Positions 50,001-59,100 of a stretch of DNA of 64,000 nt are shown here, one piece after another. The stretch is taken from positions 10,867,940-10,931,939 of the forward strand of contig NC_051435.1 of assembly GCF_001649575.2 (NCBI RefSeq). Direction: 5' to 3'. A program made the position numbers and the translations under genes. The notes beneath the pieces were generated by a model, which saw only the letters and a list, made by a program, of their open reading frames with translations, was not told where the DNA came from and did not search any database. The number at the start of each line of letters is the position of its first letter. Position 1 is the stretch's first letter. This DNA comes from Kryptolebias marmoratus (taxonomy: Eukaryota > Chordata > Actinopteri > Cyprinodontiformes > Rivulidae).

Positions 50001-53000
50001 GAAGTTAAGTGCGATCAGGGGGAGCTTATTGATGGTGCTGTACTTGTTGATGTTTGAATCAGAGGTAGAGCCGAGCAGGCTGGACTTCACATGGTTGAAA
50101 GGACCTGGTGATTCAAAAAAAACAACAACATTCATTTGAGTAAAGATGAACAAAAACATATCTTGGCTTCCTTAATGAAACATATGGTAAAATCATTATG
50201 ATAAATAGCAATATTTGCACACTTAAAGTGAAGAAGGGAGCTTAGGCCCTGTCATATGCAACCATATTTATAACATAGACTGACTCAAGATTGAAAGAAG
50301 TTATAAATTTAAACTTTATCTTCATGTTGTAGACAGGAGGGTGATATAACAGTGACACATAGAGCTCTGGATCCTTTAGGTCTATTTATAGCAAGCAATG
50401 GTAGTGGTCTCCTATACTTACACAGAAACGCTGACTAATGTGTTCTGGCATATATGGATAATGCAGAAACCACAGGATATTTCTTACCATTGCTTTCTTG
50501 CAAGCGGATCATGCACTACAGCAAAGCTAGTTCATGCTGTTTTTGGTAGTGAATTAAAAAAAAATACATTAAATTAAATAAAAAAAGAAATTGCCAAAAA
50601 AAAATACTGAAGTGAGTTCACATTAAATAGGAAGTAGTTGTTTTTCATAGACTTCTACCTCAGACTTTGTTTTGCAACCAGAAGTTAATGTATTTTTCTC
50701 CTTAATTTTAATTAACTTAACTTTTTTCTGCCCAAACATTTTCAAGTGAGGTCATTTCTTTAATTTATTCTCAGTTTTTAATTAGTTAAGCTAGTCATCC
50801 TAGCTGTTACTGCACACCTTGAAGACTTATGTCTCTAATTAGGGTTCACTGCTGTATTACATACCTTCAGTTGTTTGCCGATCCCTTAATATACTTTTGG
50901 AATTGGAGCTATAGCCCTCAATTTCATGGATGGATGAGGCTCTCCTCATGCTGCTGGTGCTGCCTCTGGGGAAGGTGTTTGACAGGGAGCTGGAGGACTG
51001 GTGCGGCTCGGTCTGGTACAGTTTGTCCCACGGGAGTTTAAGGGACGAGTGGTCAAGTGGTTCGGGGCCGATGCTAGCCTGGGAGGAGTGATGGCTCGAG
51101 CCTATGAGGGCACGCGTGTCATTGGCCTCAGTGGGACTACAAATACTCTTTGTGGGTGAGGGGAAGCTCTCCAAGGCCACTGAGTCCTCATCCTCTTTCG
51201 GAGAGTCCACAGTCACAGCATCTGGGTCCTCTTGTGGAAGAGATTGCTTGTTGGTGTTTATTAGGCTCAAAGCAGCCTGGCGGAAGCGAAAGAATCTGCT
51301 CCTTCCTGATAAAAGAGAAAAAATTAAATCAGTCAGTTTTTTGTATACAGACCTGATACATACACTATGCTTTTCACAGAAAGATTCAATCTTTTTTTTA
51401 CAGTATGAACATTTACACTGTTCATTATTAGATTTAGAAAAACAAAAACCGATGACTCTACATTTGCTTTCTGATGATTGATTTTCAGCTGCAGTTAGAA
51501 TCCAGACTGTATTGTTCGTTTTGTGCTGTAGAAATGGAAGCATTTCATGTTTCCTACTCTCTGTACAGGTCGCATAATGTGATACTGCCATCCTGAATGT
51601 CAACAACGTAATCTCATTCGCAATCTAAGCGTGTTTTTTTCTTTTGTTTTTAATGTATCCATTAAAAGTATATATATTAATATATAAAAACATGACTGTG
51701 CAATTGCAAAACATACATTTTTAAAGAAATACTGACCTCATTGCAAAAAAGAACAAAGTGGAGGAGTTTTAGACAATGTAGGGGTAAAAGGCTTAAACAT
51801 GAGTTTGATAATAGGGAGTTTGGGGGATATACATTATGACACTGTCTGTCCCCTACTTGTGAAAGTATATGGTTACCACATTTGGTTTAATTGAGTTTTT
51901 CATGGCGTTTGTGTTCATGTTTTGTTTTCAGTTAATTTGGAAGAAAGTCTCATGATGTCCTATTCCAATGACAAAATCATTGGTTCAGTTAGTGTTTGTC
52001 TTGTTTCCTTTAGCTGTGTTTCTCTTCAGCTGCCCCCCACCCCCTTCCCTTTTCTCCCATTTTCTGGTTTATTTTGTAGTACCTTGAGACTTGAGTTCAC
52101 CCCTGGTTTCTGTCACCAGTCATCACACCTTCCCTTGTTAGGCTTCTGCTCCTCAGTCTATTTAGTTCATACTTGTCAGTTACTTTATGTCAGATCCTCA
52201 GTTTTCATTCATGAATAAATAGAAGCTTAAACAAATTTACAATGAATTCCAATGCTGAAAATAGCAGATGCTGAAAAATATCTGCTAATTAACTAATAAT
52301 AACAGGTTTTGACCTGTATTCTTAAATAATCCATGTGGATTTTTCAGGTTCTCTCAAATGTCTAGATTGCATTTGTCTGCAGGTCACCAAGCTATACAAA
52401 CTGTTAAGAACCTTTTAGGACAGGGTGCATGTAAATCCACTCACTCATGAGCATCCATCCCTCAGCCCACTCCTTACATAACATCAGCGCCATCTGTTTC
52501 CATTGCCTGACCAAATGTGCTGATATCACAACTGTAGCTGCTTACAATAGAAACACAATACTCAACAAGTTCCCTGTACAAAAGGGTAAAAAAAAACAAA
52601 AAAAGGCAGGGAATACAGACAACCTTGCTCTTTTTTATTGCATCATTTGTATTGTAAATTGCTCTTGACTATCATTACTGTTTAATGCTTATACAACACC
52701 TATTTATTGCCTGTGTCTGTGTGTGGGCTTGTTTGTGTGTCATGTTGTTAAAATATCTAATGAAGTCTTGATGAATTTTAAGGAAACTCTCAGAAAGTGA
52801 ATATTGGATGGGTTACTACAACTGATTGATTTCTGGAGTAAATCCACAAGTAGATGGCTGCAACAGATAAACAACCTTAGCAAACCCAAAATGCCTATAA
52901 CTCCATCAATTTTACATATATTGAGCAAAAATTTGGAATGGTAGTAGCTGAGACTGATCGCTAACTTGTACTTTGAGAGCTCTGTTATCAAAACTTTACC

Positions 53001-53868
53001 ATGGAGTCTTCTTTGTCTGTTAGTGAAATATATCGCAAACCTCTGGACAGATTTTAATGAGACTTTCAGAAAGTAATTAATGTCTGCAACTGATTAACTT
53101 TTGGAGCCAACCCAATTCAAGATGACCGCTGAAGCTAATCATCCTTAGTCAACACAAAAATGGCTATAACTCAGTTAAATTTAGTAGTTGGGAGTCATTG
53201 TCAACAAGCTTGAACAGATTTCCTGTTATCTCTCAGAAATATTGCCCACATGAGATCATGCATAATGTCACTGACACGATTTGACCAATGCTATCAGTTT
53301 GTCCCTTCATAATTGGAAGATGCTTTTGCTTAACAATTTGACACAAAAGTTGGCAGGTGATATGCATTCCTTCAGCTTAATTAACCTATGAGAACAAATA
53401 ACTATTTATTTTAATCAACAGTTTATAAAATCATCATCACAAACTCACTTTTCTTTTCTTCTGAGGTTATCCCTGCAGGTTTTGACATGCTGGTATGCAT
53501 AAAATAACTTATTTTATTTGACTTTTACACGTTCTGCTTCAGACACTTTATTTTTAGCTGTATTGAGCTGTATTTTGTACCACTTAAATTTGGGAACTTT
53601 CTTTTATTGATAATGGCCTACAGACATCATACATTTACTCAAGCAGCAGCACAGGCCCAGAGCAGTTAATATGAAGCATTTTTGTTTGCCACAAAGATCT
53701 TGCAAAATAACCATTTTGCAGCCCTAAAAACATAAATCTACCACTGAGAAAGTAGAATATTGGTATTCAATGAAGCAAAGCTGGAAGTACATGATGTTCT
53801 TTTTCACAATATTTTATCCAAAGTGACTAACAAGTGAGGAGAAGTGCAAAGAGGGTTCAGGATTCTGG

Positions 53869-53928
<60 letters not shown>

Positions 53929-55185
53929 GAATCAATCATCACTTTGCACAATAAAAATAAATAAACCACTAATGAATACCTTGTTTGAGAATGATCAAAA
54001 TGAAGAACAAGAACACCATGCACTGTGTAAAACAGACTTTTACCAACTCTAAACCAAGTCTAGCATAAAATTCCCTTTGATTTCTTGCTGTTGCATAAGA
54101 GAAGCTCAAAGTCAGACAGTGTTGAGGTCAAACTGTAAGTGTGATGTACGTATTTAGCAGTCTCTGTCTCTTTGACTCCATTAATCTGAAGTCACATTAG
54201 ATGCTCATCTTTCTCCTCTACCCACAGGTTCTGAAACTTCACAGGAAACCATCAAGTCTGATTAGCAAGGTTGGCAACAAACACAGGGGCATTGTACAGC
54301 ACAAGCTCACTATCGAATTCTTGGTAGAATTCATACAGAAGCAAACATAAAGCAGAACTCTGATCAGAGAGATGCTGACTACTTCCATTAAAACAACAAA
54401 TTAAATTTCTTATTAATAGTTACACTTCATGACACAAATCCGAAAGCTAAAAAAAATGCAGATTTCCCTAAAGACACAAGAAAAAAACAACAAAAAATAA
54501 ACATTTTCAGCAAGACTAAGATTATGTAGACTGTTTTGTGCCTGCTATGAAAGTGAAGTGCAATGTGCTGGTTAAATAATACATGTTGTTTATGGATTCA
54601 AATGCTGGTAAGATGCTTGAAAGTTACACTTTATGAAACTGGACAAAATCTCCAGTGGTTACATTGTGTTTACCAGATGTAAAAGGCTGCCATTTTATTT
54701 CAGTCATTATGATTACACTTTATGATAAATTGTTTTAATTAGGAAATTTTTCAATCTTGCAGAAAATTAATCTATTTATTTCTGAAATCTTTGAAAAAGC
54801 AACATATTCATATGTAACACTGAGTGCCATATAACTTTTTGGAACACACCTTGGCATGATTTATTAGGTTCAATGGAAGAAAAATCCTGGTAAGGACTGA
54901 CTTATTACAATAGATAGAAAAATATCTTTACAGAACCAACACTACATCACAATATAGAAGTTTAAGCATGGAAGGCTTTTAGTACCATTACCAGTTCCTT
55001 TCTGATAAACTGAAAGACTAAATACTTACTTTGATCTGACTTCGTTGGAGATGCTGGGCTAATATTCTCTGTGGAGCGGTCACTTCCCTCATCCAAGACC
55101 AGTTCAAAATTCAAGATAAACATTATGACCACGCCTTCTTCGTTCTTCACTGGGATTATGTGGGAGGTACACTGAAAGTCGGACC
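26552..55185 (-). CDS. kcnh7: ERG3 voltage-gated potassium channel (KCNH7), last 13 coding exons, 5' partial
   Basis: Pore-forming alpha subunit of an ether-a-go-go-related channel, plasma membrane of excitable cells. Exons (minus): 55030-55185, 50865-51305, 49893-50104, 45607-46032, 41930-42329, 41514-41713, 39595-39847, 31777-31982, 31586-31673, 31259-31420, 29822-29978, 26984-27164, 26552-26845. They total 3,176 bp (1,057 residues); all phases and GT-AG borders agree. Order: end of PAS domain, N-linker, S1-S6 with SVGFGN filter, C-linker, cyclic-nucleotide-binding homology domain, coiled coil, tail. The N-terminal cap and most of the PAS domain (about 100 residues) lie right of the window. 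KCNH7 is preferred over KCNH2/KCNH6 because of [13 protein letters not shown]...PPAYSTVTA...YQRP and gene order. No disruption was seen. Confidence 0.95.
26984..27164 (-). CDS. kcnh7: kcnh7 penultimate exon, C-terminal coiled coil
   Basis: It encodes [19 protein letters not shown], then [19 protein letters not shown]. Together with the end of the previous exon ([16 protein letters not shown]) this forms the tetramerising coiled coil of ERG channels and is the best evidence for the ERG3 paralogue. Confidence 0.93.
28354..29416. mobile_element. Probable PIF/Harbinger-type non-autonomous element in a kcnh7 intron
   Basis: The left end GGCCCTGTTCATACCTTGCAT (28357) and the inverted right end GACCCTGTTCAGACCTGGTAT (complement of the sequence ending at 29413) are similar terminal repeats. 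Both are flanked by TAA (28354-28356 and 29414-29416). GG(G/C)CCTGTT termini with a 3-bp TWA duplication fit PIF/Harbinger. No transposase was seen in the 1,057 bp. Two nested fragments are an alternative. Confidence 0.55.
29822..29978 (-). CDS. kcnh7: kcnh7 exon, C-terminal region before the coiled coil
   Basis: It encodes [20 protein letters not shown] and [19 protein letters not shown]. The last codon (Arg) is split with the next exon. Acceptor ATCCAG, donor GTACGA. Confidence 0.9.
30690..31190. repeat. Pyrimidine-rich dispersed repeat in a kcnh7 intron
   Basis: A T-rich stretch with TTTTGTTTTG, TTAGTCTTGTT and CTCCTCCATGCC blocks ending near an AATAAA (about 31151). It is similar in composition to the other pyrimidine-rich stretches. 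The family was not identified. Confidence 0.3.
31259..31673 (-). CDS. kcnh7: kcnh7 exons following the cNBH domain
   Basis: Exon 31586-31673 encodes [20 protein letters not shown] and ISFTPDLPE. Exon 31259-31420 encodes [16 protein letters not shown], then [20 protein letters not shown]. This Ser/Lys-rich, probably unstructured region is typical of the variable ERG C-terminus. RRIS is a possible phosphorylation site (inference). Confidence 0.9.
31777..31982 (-). CDS. kcnh7: kcnh7 exon, second half of the cyclic-nucleotide-binding homology domain
   Basis: It encodes [39 protein letters not shown] and [20 protein letters not shown], very close to hERG. The exon is 206 bp, so skipping it would shift the frame. 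Its acceptor is preceded by a (TG)n tract rather than an ordinary polypyrimidine tract. Confidence 0.95.
31994..32054. repeat. (CA)n microsatellite, (UG)n in the kcnh7 transcript
   Basis: About 61 bp of CA dinucleotides with one CATATA interruption. In the kcnh7 sense strand it is a (TG)n tract ending about 10 nt before the acceptor AG at 31983-31984. Confidence 0.97.
33073..33086 (+). repeat. Left target-site duplication of the L1-like element
   Basis: AGAATTTGTTTGTA; the identical 14-mer follows the poly-A at 38813-38826. Confidence 0.9.
33222..34073 (+). CDS. LINE ORF1 protein, L1 ORF1p-like RNA-binding protein
   Basis: 283 residues. A Ser/Thr/Lys-rich N-terminus is followed by a predicted coiled coil at about residues 60-130 ([39 protein letters not shown]). 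Next come an RRM-like start [13 protein letters not shown] and a basic C-terminal domain, the transposase-22-type layout of L1 ORF1p. It would trimerise and coat the LINE RNA. The start ATG has context ACACCATGC. No stop or frameshift. Confidence 0.9.
   Translation: MPNSKTAKSSAYKPTEEPTRKNTLTSKEATQVARQHEVLASGSDTLAADISQSVTEKISALIDTKFKEFSTTLGNLSAKIENNTERITEAEHRISAVEDDMSAVGPRLKELESKVRTLTEKCIDLEGRSRRDNILIYNLKEDTEGRQPVSFFERWLPTLLGLESKRGVIKIDRAHRSLGPPRPDRPRAVIVKLHHSRDTSRILAAARKQAPLTYEGQTIFIKQDMTAAVKEMRRAFNGVCDRLIKKEVRFSMRYPAVLSFTHEGKTRAFRSPKAALAFLDEMN
34074..34684 (+). other. LINE inter-ORF spacer with G-rich runs
   Basis: 611 bp between ORF1 and ORF2, unusually long for an L1-type element. Around 34316-34340 and 34450-34480 the plus strand has closely spaced runs of three or more G, giving G-quadruplex potential. 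A 130-codon open frame here (34300-34692) has no recognisable domain and overlaps the ORF2 start. Confidence 0.7.
34685..38515 (+). CDS. LINE ORF2 protein: AP endonuclease plus reverse transcriptase
   Basis: 1,276 residues, uninterrupted. The N-terminal APE-type endonuclease (about 1-235) has [32 protein letters not shown] and [10 protein letters not shown]. The reverse transcriptase (about 440-760) has [47 protein letters not shown] and the catalytic LYADDILLF at about 697-705. A C-terminal zinc knuckle [18 protein letters not shown] lies at about 1125. It would nick target DNA and copy the LINE RNA by target-primed reverse transcription. All expected catalytic motifs are present, so it may be active. 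Confidence 0.95.
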   Translation: MSDLKIVSLNVKGINNVIKRQKILTFLKKENTKIALLSETHLTDNEHLKLRRNWVGQVHYSSHNSKSRGVAILIHRSLPFTLEKTMSDNDGRYVLISGFLYGEHILIGCIYGPNIYEATFFPKLLSDIASVHTPYIVVGGDFNCIHDPNVDQAPPRSTSTSRKSLRLREFCQDLELYDTWRVTNPRERDYTFFSQPHQTFSRIDFFLSSRMILDRVRNCSISTCTISDHSPVILCISPPYADPASRHWRMNPSLLSYPSFTNYITDQWNFFMDTNKTPDVNPSLLWETAKAFIRGCVISYTTAQKKAAIKDQLHLERIVQETELQFKNTPSRALSKKLEAARSALNQLLTKQAEATIFFAKHRLYQSGNKPGRLLARLTKGRMEANTISSLQDNNRDRHYKTTDINRVVREFYQKLYSSEYSSSDVKVTEFLGDVTLPRLTDGQQEALGAPISQIEVREAIASLKGGKAPGPDGFCPEFYKTLSHLVVGPLTDMLRHSFERGGLPPTLNLANINLILKKDKPPDICGSYRPISLIGVDSKLLSKILATRLEKLMTFLINPDQTGFIQNRFSFTNMRRLLNVIQYASQTNCRAFAVSLDAEKAFDRIEWKYLFNVLERFGIGGDFLKWIKILYSSPSACVLTNGVQSPPFTIHRGTRQGCPLSPLLFALALEPLAVVIRSQQNVHGVIIDGKIHKIALYADDILLFVTKPDISIPAILSTIHEFGSCSGYKINFDKSEAMPLGIATVRDLPSSCSLRCSQHGFTYLGIRVSPNLSELWKLNFSPIVSKIRRDLERWHDLPLSFMGRISLIKMNIFPRLLYPLQMLPLWLSKKVTTDIERAFSRFIWHGRRPRQKIKALQLPVDRGGLALPNIYYYNWACHARYLWEWLQAHLNSNSCLDSWASQPASLWSLATGDRKKLSRDIKHNPIIYNTIRVWQRIWKHAGGGSCSSLLTPLIRNQDFIPGLKPNIFDLWHGKGVRVIGDMFTENVLMTFQQLQLRFDIPKEHFFGFLQIRHLISSLGLSPSGLVSYNEIEKFLVDRKKLRHFISAFYAVLYSLSLQGAGDIARKWERDLDTVYIEDDWQEAINVVNSTFICNTLRETQYKILHRLHITPFILNKMDRQLSPLCTKCGREVGTYYHYFWQCKFIKRFWGAISKELSDVFHVKIRCDPGLFLLGLPSKSVTLTQSHFKLCDKLLLLGRRCILLKWIKDTPPTVTQWYREIFRVLPHERISAVLRGNEKYFLDMWSPVLSYLPKELTQLVMRGQNLMKWKISPGPN
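38813..38826 (+). repeat. Right target-site duplication of the L1-like element
   Basis: AGAATTTGTTTGTA directly after the poly-A, identical to 33073-33086. The first A is ambiguous with the tail. Confidence 0.9.
38827..39594. other. kcnh7 intron sequence between LINE and cNBHD exon
   Basis: Ordinary AT-rich intron; nothing recognised. Confidence 0.5.
39595..39847 (-). CDS. kcnh7: kcnh7 exon, C-linker end and first half of the cNBH domain
   Basis: It encodes [40 protein letters not shown] and [20 protein letters not shown], nearly identical to hERG. It ends in a Gly codon split with the exon at 31777-31982 across the 7.6-kb intron that holds the LINE. Confidence 0.96.
39848..41513. other. 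kcnh7 intron, 1.7 kb, nothing recognised
   Basis: AT-rich sequence without recognisable exons, clear transposon ends or tandem arrays. Confidence 0.5.
41514..41713 (-). CDS. kcnh7: kcnh7 exon, S6 end and C-linker
   Basis: With the preceding exon it forms [20 protein letters not shown]; the aromatic S6 residues (Tyr and Phe of MYASIF, drug-binding Y652/F656 in hERG) are kept. It continues through [19 protein letters not shown] and TNGIDMNT. Confidence 0.96.
41930..42329 (-). CDS. kcnh7: kcnh7 exon, S4 voltage sensor, S5, pore and start of S6
   Basis: It encodes [20 protein letters not shown] (S4 with regularly spaced basic residues), S5 ([19 protein letters not shown]), the turret, and [20 protein letters not shown] containing the ERG-type SVGFGN selectivity filter. 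It ends in the Ser codon at the start of LMYASIF. 400 bp. Confidence 0.97.
42330..45606. other. kcnh7 intron, 3.3 kb, nothing recognised
   Basis: AT-rich intron. No exon, clear transposon termini or long tandem repeats were seen. Confidence 0.5.
45607..46032 (-). CDS. kcnh7: kcnh7 exon, S1-S3
   Basis: It encodes [21 protein letters not shown]1 ([20 protein letters not shown]), S2 ([20 protein letters not shown]) and S3 ([19 protein letters not shown]). 426 bp, phase 0 at both ends. Confidence 0.97.
46033..49892. other. kcnh7 intron, 3.9 kb, nothing recognised
   Basis: AT-rich intron; short open frames here have no recognisable content. Confidence 0.5.
49893..50104 (-). CDS. kcnh7: kcnh7 exon, N-linker before S1
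   Basis: It encodes [39 protein letters not shown] and [17 protein letters not shown], nearly identical to hERG in the last part. The N-linker couples the PAS/cap region to the voltage sensor. Confidence 0.95.
50865..51305 (-). CDS. kcnh7: kcnh7 exon, cytoplasmic linker after the PAS domain
   Basis: It encodes [20 protein letters not shown], then an acidic and Ser-rich stretch ending [20 protein letters not shown]. 441 bp, phases 1/1. RRASS is a possible protein kinase A type site (inference). Confidence 0.93.
51925..52215. repeat. Pyrimidine-rich dispersed repeat
   Basis: A C/T-rich stretch with CACCAGTCATCACACCTTCC; a related block, AATCATCACACCTGCAATG, lies in the stretch near 61847. Family not assigned. 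Confidence 0.35.
52719..53380. repeat. Dispersed repeat family B, two tandem copies
   Basis: Two copies run head to tail, at about 52719-52990 and 53008-53230. Each has AATATCTAATGAAG or AATATATCGCAAACC, then a GATTTTAATGAGACTTTCAG-type block, ACTGATT, and a GGCTATAACTC-type block. The tail (CAGGTGATATGCATTCCTT) also matches the end of the copy at 24361-24665. Confidence 0.6.
53873..53926. repeat. (GT)n microsatellite in a kcnh7 intron
   Basis: About 27 uninterrupted GT units on the plus strand. Confidence 0.97.
55030..55185 (-). CDS. kcnh7: kcnh7 exon, C-terminal end of the PAS domain (first exon in window)
   Basis: It encodes [20 protein letters not shown] and [18 protein letters not shown]. 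These are the last beta strands of the eag/PAS domain that controls deactivation (h[22 protein letters not shown]). It starts with two bases of a split codon; the preceding PAS exon is off-window. Confidence 0.95.
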
Positions 55186-55497
55186 CTGAAAGAGAGAGAG
55201 ACAATAAGTCAGTACCAAAACTAAATCAGCTTACAAGGCCTGAGAGGTTTTTTTGTGAGAAAAGGTTAACAAGAAATACTACAACTACACTGTATATAAT
55301 ATATGATATAATGAAGTAGTAACTCCATCTATCTGATTTCACAAGAACTGAGAAGTTGCATCGTTTAAATGTTTAAAATACCAACATTTCAGGATAAATA
55401 AAATAGAATAAAGTAAACATGCCAAGAGTTTAATTAAATATTGAATGCTTAAGTTGCTGAATGTTAATACTTAAAATGTTTCTTCTCAATGTTGATG

Positions 55498-56150
55498 TTT
55501 AAAGCGATAGTTTAGATAGTTTAACGTGGGGGTTTGGGTTTTGAACAACTAATATCTAAGCTGTTGTAGATAGAAGAATCTCAGTTTAGAGTTAAATTCT
55601 GACCAAACTGACAAGCTAATGGCCAGTTCGAGTGGGGCCAAGTCCAAAGAGGACTGCTGCTGTTTTAAAACAGCTTGAATCTCAAAAAGTGTCAAAGCAG
55701 TTTCTGCGAACAATATTTTATAAATTCTGTCAATTATGCATTACATATTTATTAAATTTGATTTTTTTAGGTTAAGTGCAAACACAACTATTGGCAGTGG
55801 CAGGTAGCTGTGGTGCCTTCGATGCAGCCTGGGGCACTTCCAGCAGGAATATGATAATGCTTTTGGTGCAATAACCATGCAATTTAAAACTGATAATGGT
55901 GTAAAGGTTTATAAAATAGTATTTATATGTATCTTTATCAATGTTTTGAGAGTGGAGTTGCGTTAAAATGGCAGCAGTCCACTTTTGTCTTGGCCTTAGT
56001 CTGACTAGCTCCTCGGTGCAGTTAGAACCTATAATTATATTCCTCTAAACTGAGATCATTAAAAGAGATTTATACAACAGGTAAAATATTATTTTGTTCA
56101 TTACCTTTCCACAAAACTGCTCTTCAAAAGATGTGAACTCTCAGTTTAAA
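55498..56150. repeat. MITE family A, two inverted halves
   Basis: The left half starts TTAAAGCGATAGTTTAGATA and has CTGACAAGCTAATGGCCAG, then CTGCTGCTGTTTTAAAAC. The right half has the inverted block GGCAGCAGTCCAC, then GTCTGACTAGCTCC, ACAGGTAAAATATTA and TTTCCACAAAACTGCTC. The two halves could be one element with long arms or two opposed insertions. Confidence 0.55.
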
Positions 56151-59100
56151 CTTGGCACTTATGTATTTTAATGAGCTACACATAACAGATAAATGACACT
56201 GTTGGCAGTAGTTGTGTTACCATAACACTGAGGCCACAGTATATAAAAGGGGAAAAGCATAGTTTAGTAAAATAGATTTATTCGATATGACATACTCAGC
56301 GCCTATTTAAGTGGAAAAGAAACCCAGGAACACAACAGTTTCTTTATTGTTCTGGATATCCGTTATTGAAGCCCGGGGGCACAATTGTAAAACTTTCTAC
56401 CCACTTAACTGTAAACAGCAACACAATAGCTACTGTCCGCTCTAGTTAAGCTGTTGTAATGGATCAGTTACCAGCAGTGTAAAGCTGTCTTTCTTTCTCT
56501 AATCTCTGAAGCCTAAAGATATTTGACAACATAATGAAAAACTGCATTTAAATGAAAACTAAATGGATATTTTCAGAAATTATATGAATAATAGCTGTTA
56601 ATACCCAGTTGGCTTGAGCTATAAAAGAAATGACCAATGGTAAAGTGTCTCTCAGTGTCTCTGCAATATGTGGGTCTGTCTGTCATTCTGTCTGGGTTGT
56701 TGTCTTGCTCATTTTCAGAGAGGACACACATTACCAGTGTTCCCTGTAATCTCCTCTGGGCTCACAGACACCCTGCCAGCAGCCTTCATTAGCAGTAGAC
56801 TTGCTGTCTGACTAAATATAACAAGCTCGGTCTGCCTCAACATGCCAGAATTGTGTTGGAAGGACTTCTGCAACCAAACTAACAGAAGTAATGATGCGTT
56901 GTCAATTTTCAAAATATAATAATGTAGTTTTAATGGAATGGAAAACAAAAAAAATGGTGTGAACTGGTTTGTAAGAATGAGTAGATGTTAATGTTTTGAC
57001 GGTACAGCGTCAAGGGAACTGATGGGAATAAATATTGCAACATACAGCTGTGTTATACAGGACCAGCAGGTGTGTACTACATCTTGCCTGGTGTCATGGG
57101 TGCCTCGCTGCATTTTATCATGAAGAGAAAGAGAAGTGCTAATGGGGCAGAGCAGGTGTGAGTCCATCCCGAGAATATCCCCTTTTCATTAAAAGAAAAA
57201 TAAAGCATTTTTACTTACATTTTTCAGAAATTCTTCCTTTCTATAATGGAATATTGCTGCACTGACCTCAATTTATTTGACTTTTAGTTTTAATTAGTCA
57301 ATCCCAAATACATGAAGTACTTTGAGTAGCTGATCAAAAAGCTTTAAGCTTGGTTTTATTCTCCCTGGTGGAAAACGATTCAAGAAATGTGTTCAACGCA
57401 GATGTAGTCAGTATGTTGAGTAGTAACTTCCAGGAAAGATATTTTTGTTTGAGGCTTTACACCGCCAACTGCGTTCATACCAAGCATCTCGACATACGCA
57501 TCACACGTTATGCTAATTACTCTTCACATAGCACATGGGTAAAAGGTTTCCTTTGGTAAATATTCTCTTTGAAACTATAAACATGAAAATGATTGGGCAC
57601 ATTCAAAAACAGATCAAATCTGCTTAAAGTCAATATATCATAAATAACAAGAGTGGTAGTTCAAGTTATCAGAAACAGCCAAAGCAAATTGTAATGAGCT
57701 TTTTAGCCGGAAAAAAAGAATTTGGCTGAAATTGGTCATGTTGTCCTTTTTGCAAAGGGATAGACAAGAACTGTGCAGGAAGGGAGCAGGAGAATGACAT
57801 TTGCCATTTTGCTGGAGATTTAGTTGCAAAGTGAGATCTTGCTAGTTTGGTTTGCAATAAACTGTTTATCAAGCAAGAATGGTTTAAGTGAATAAAATGC
57901 AGCAGCAAGCAAAAAACATATTCACTTCTGCAAGGTAAGGGTTTCCCTGCAAAAATCGGCATTTTCACAGGTAGACATAGTGATCTTCCCTACAGAATAT
58001 TTTAAACATCCCATCTTTTATAACTGGTTATTAGAGGAATTATGCATCATAAACATTATTGTATGTTCATGTGTGTGAAAAGAAAAAAGTTTAAAAAAGA
58101 CGCAGTAATTTTTAGTATTATTTTATTTAAAGGAAGAAATGTGTTTCAGCTAAGCCAATTACAACACAGATTACACCTATGTGTGAAACCAAAATGATAA
58201 AGTCAGCAGAATGGTATTTGGGCTGAGCTTTACCTTAACAGATTGGGAAACAATAGCCATGGTTAAAGGCTAAGCCATAGGGGTTCTTTCTCATCTGGTC
58301 TCCTGCTGAATGTCACCTCTACTAAAACAGAATCAAAGGAAAGCTTCTTCTGACGTTGCATGAGCAGAGAGTGTGATTTATAAAAATGAAAAACAGCCAA
58401 ATGACTATGATATTTATTATTTATGGCAAACATAAACATTCTGTAAGCACCACACAGAGAGCTTTGATTTTTTTTTTTTTACCTAAAATCTGTGGTAAGC
58501 AGAGTGACTAATGGTTTAAAGAAAGGAAGCCACAGCCACTGTGAATTTCTGTGGTAATAATATTTCCATGCAACACTCAAATAGCTTTCTGAAAGAGTTT
58601 TAGACAATTACTTGAAGCTAGAGTTGCCTTAATTTTAGCTATATCTCTAACCATTCTTTTGATAAAAAATGAACAAAGCTGAGTTTATCCTACAGAGGGT
58701 TCTTTAGCATAGCTGGATAATGAGGGCAAAAATGCTAACTGCAATTAATGAGGTTATCAAGGCAGCAAGCACAAACCAGAAAACTAAATAATACATCTGA
58801 ATATTTAAAAAAAATCATAATTATTGTAGTTTGTTGCATGCCAAGAACCAAAAAGAACTAAAAATCTTAATGACTATAACTGATGTCCACACAATGAGCT
58901 GGATTAATACACAAGAGAAAACAAGAAGGGGTTGCAAACTACAGTGGACCACACTAAGGATCTTATTTAATGTTTTTGTAAGTCAAACCTAAAACTTAAA
59001 ATAAAACTGGATAAATTTTACTCTCATGCTTTATGATACATGATGGAATATGGAAATCGTAAAAATCATAAAAACTAAACCAAATGTTCTCATTTGACAA

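Larger units (their letters stand above)
51306..55029. other. kcnh7 intron, 3.7 kb, with repeats
   Basis: It contains a pyrimidine-rich repeat (51925-52215), a doubled family B repeat (52719-53380) and a GT microsatellite (53873-53926). No exon was recognised. Confidence 0.55.
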
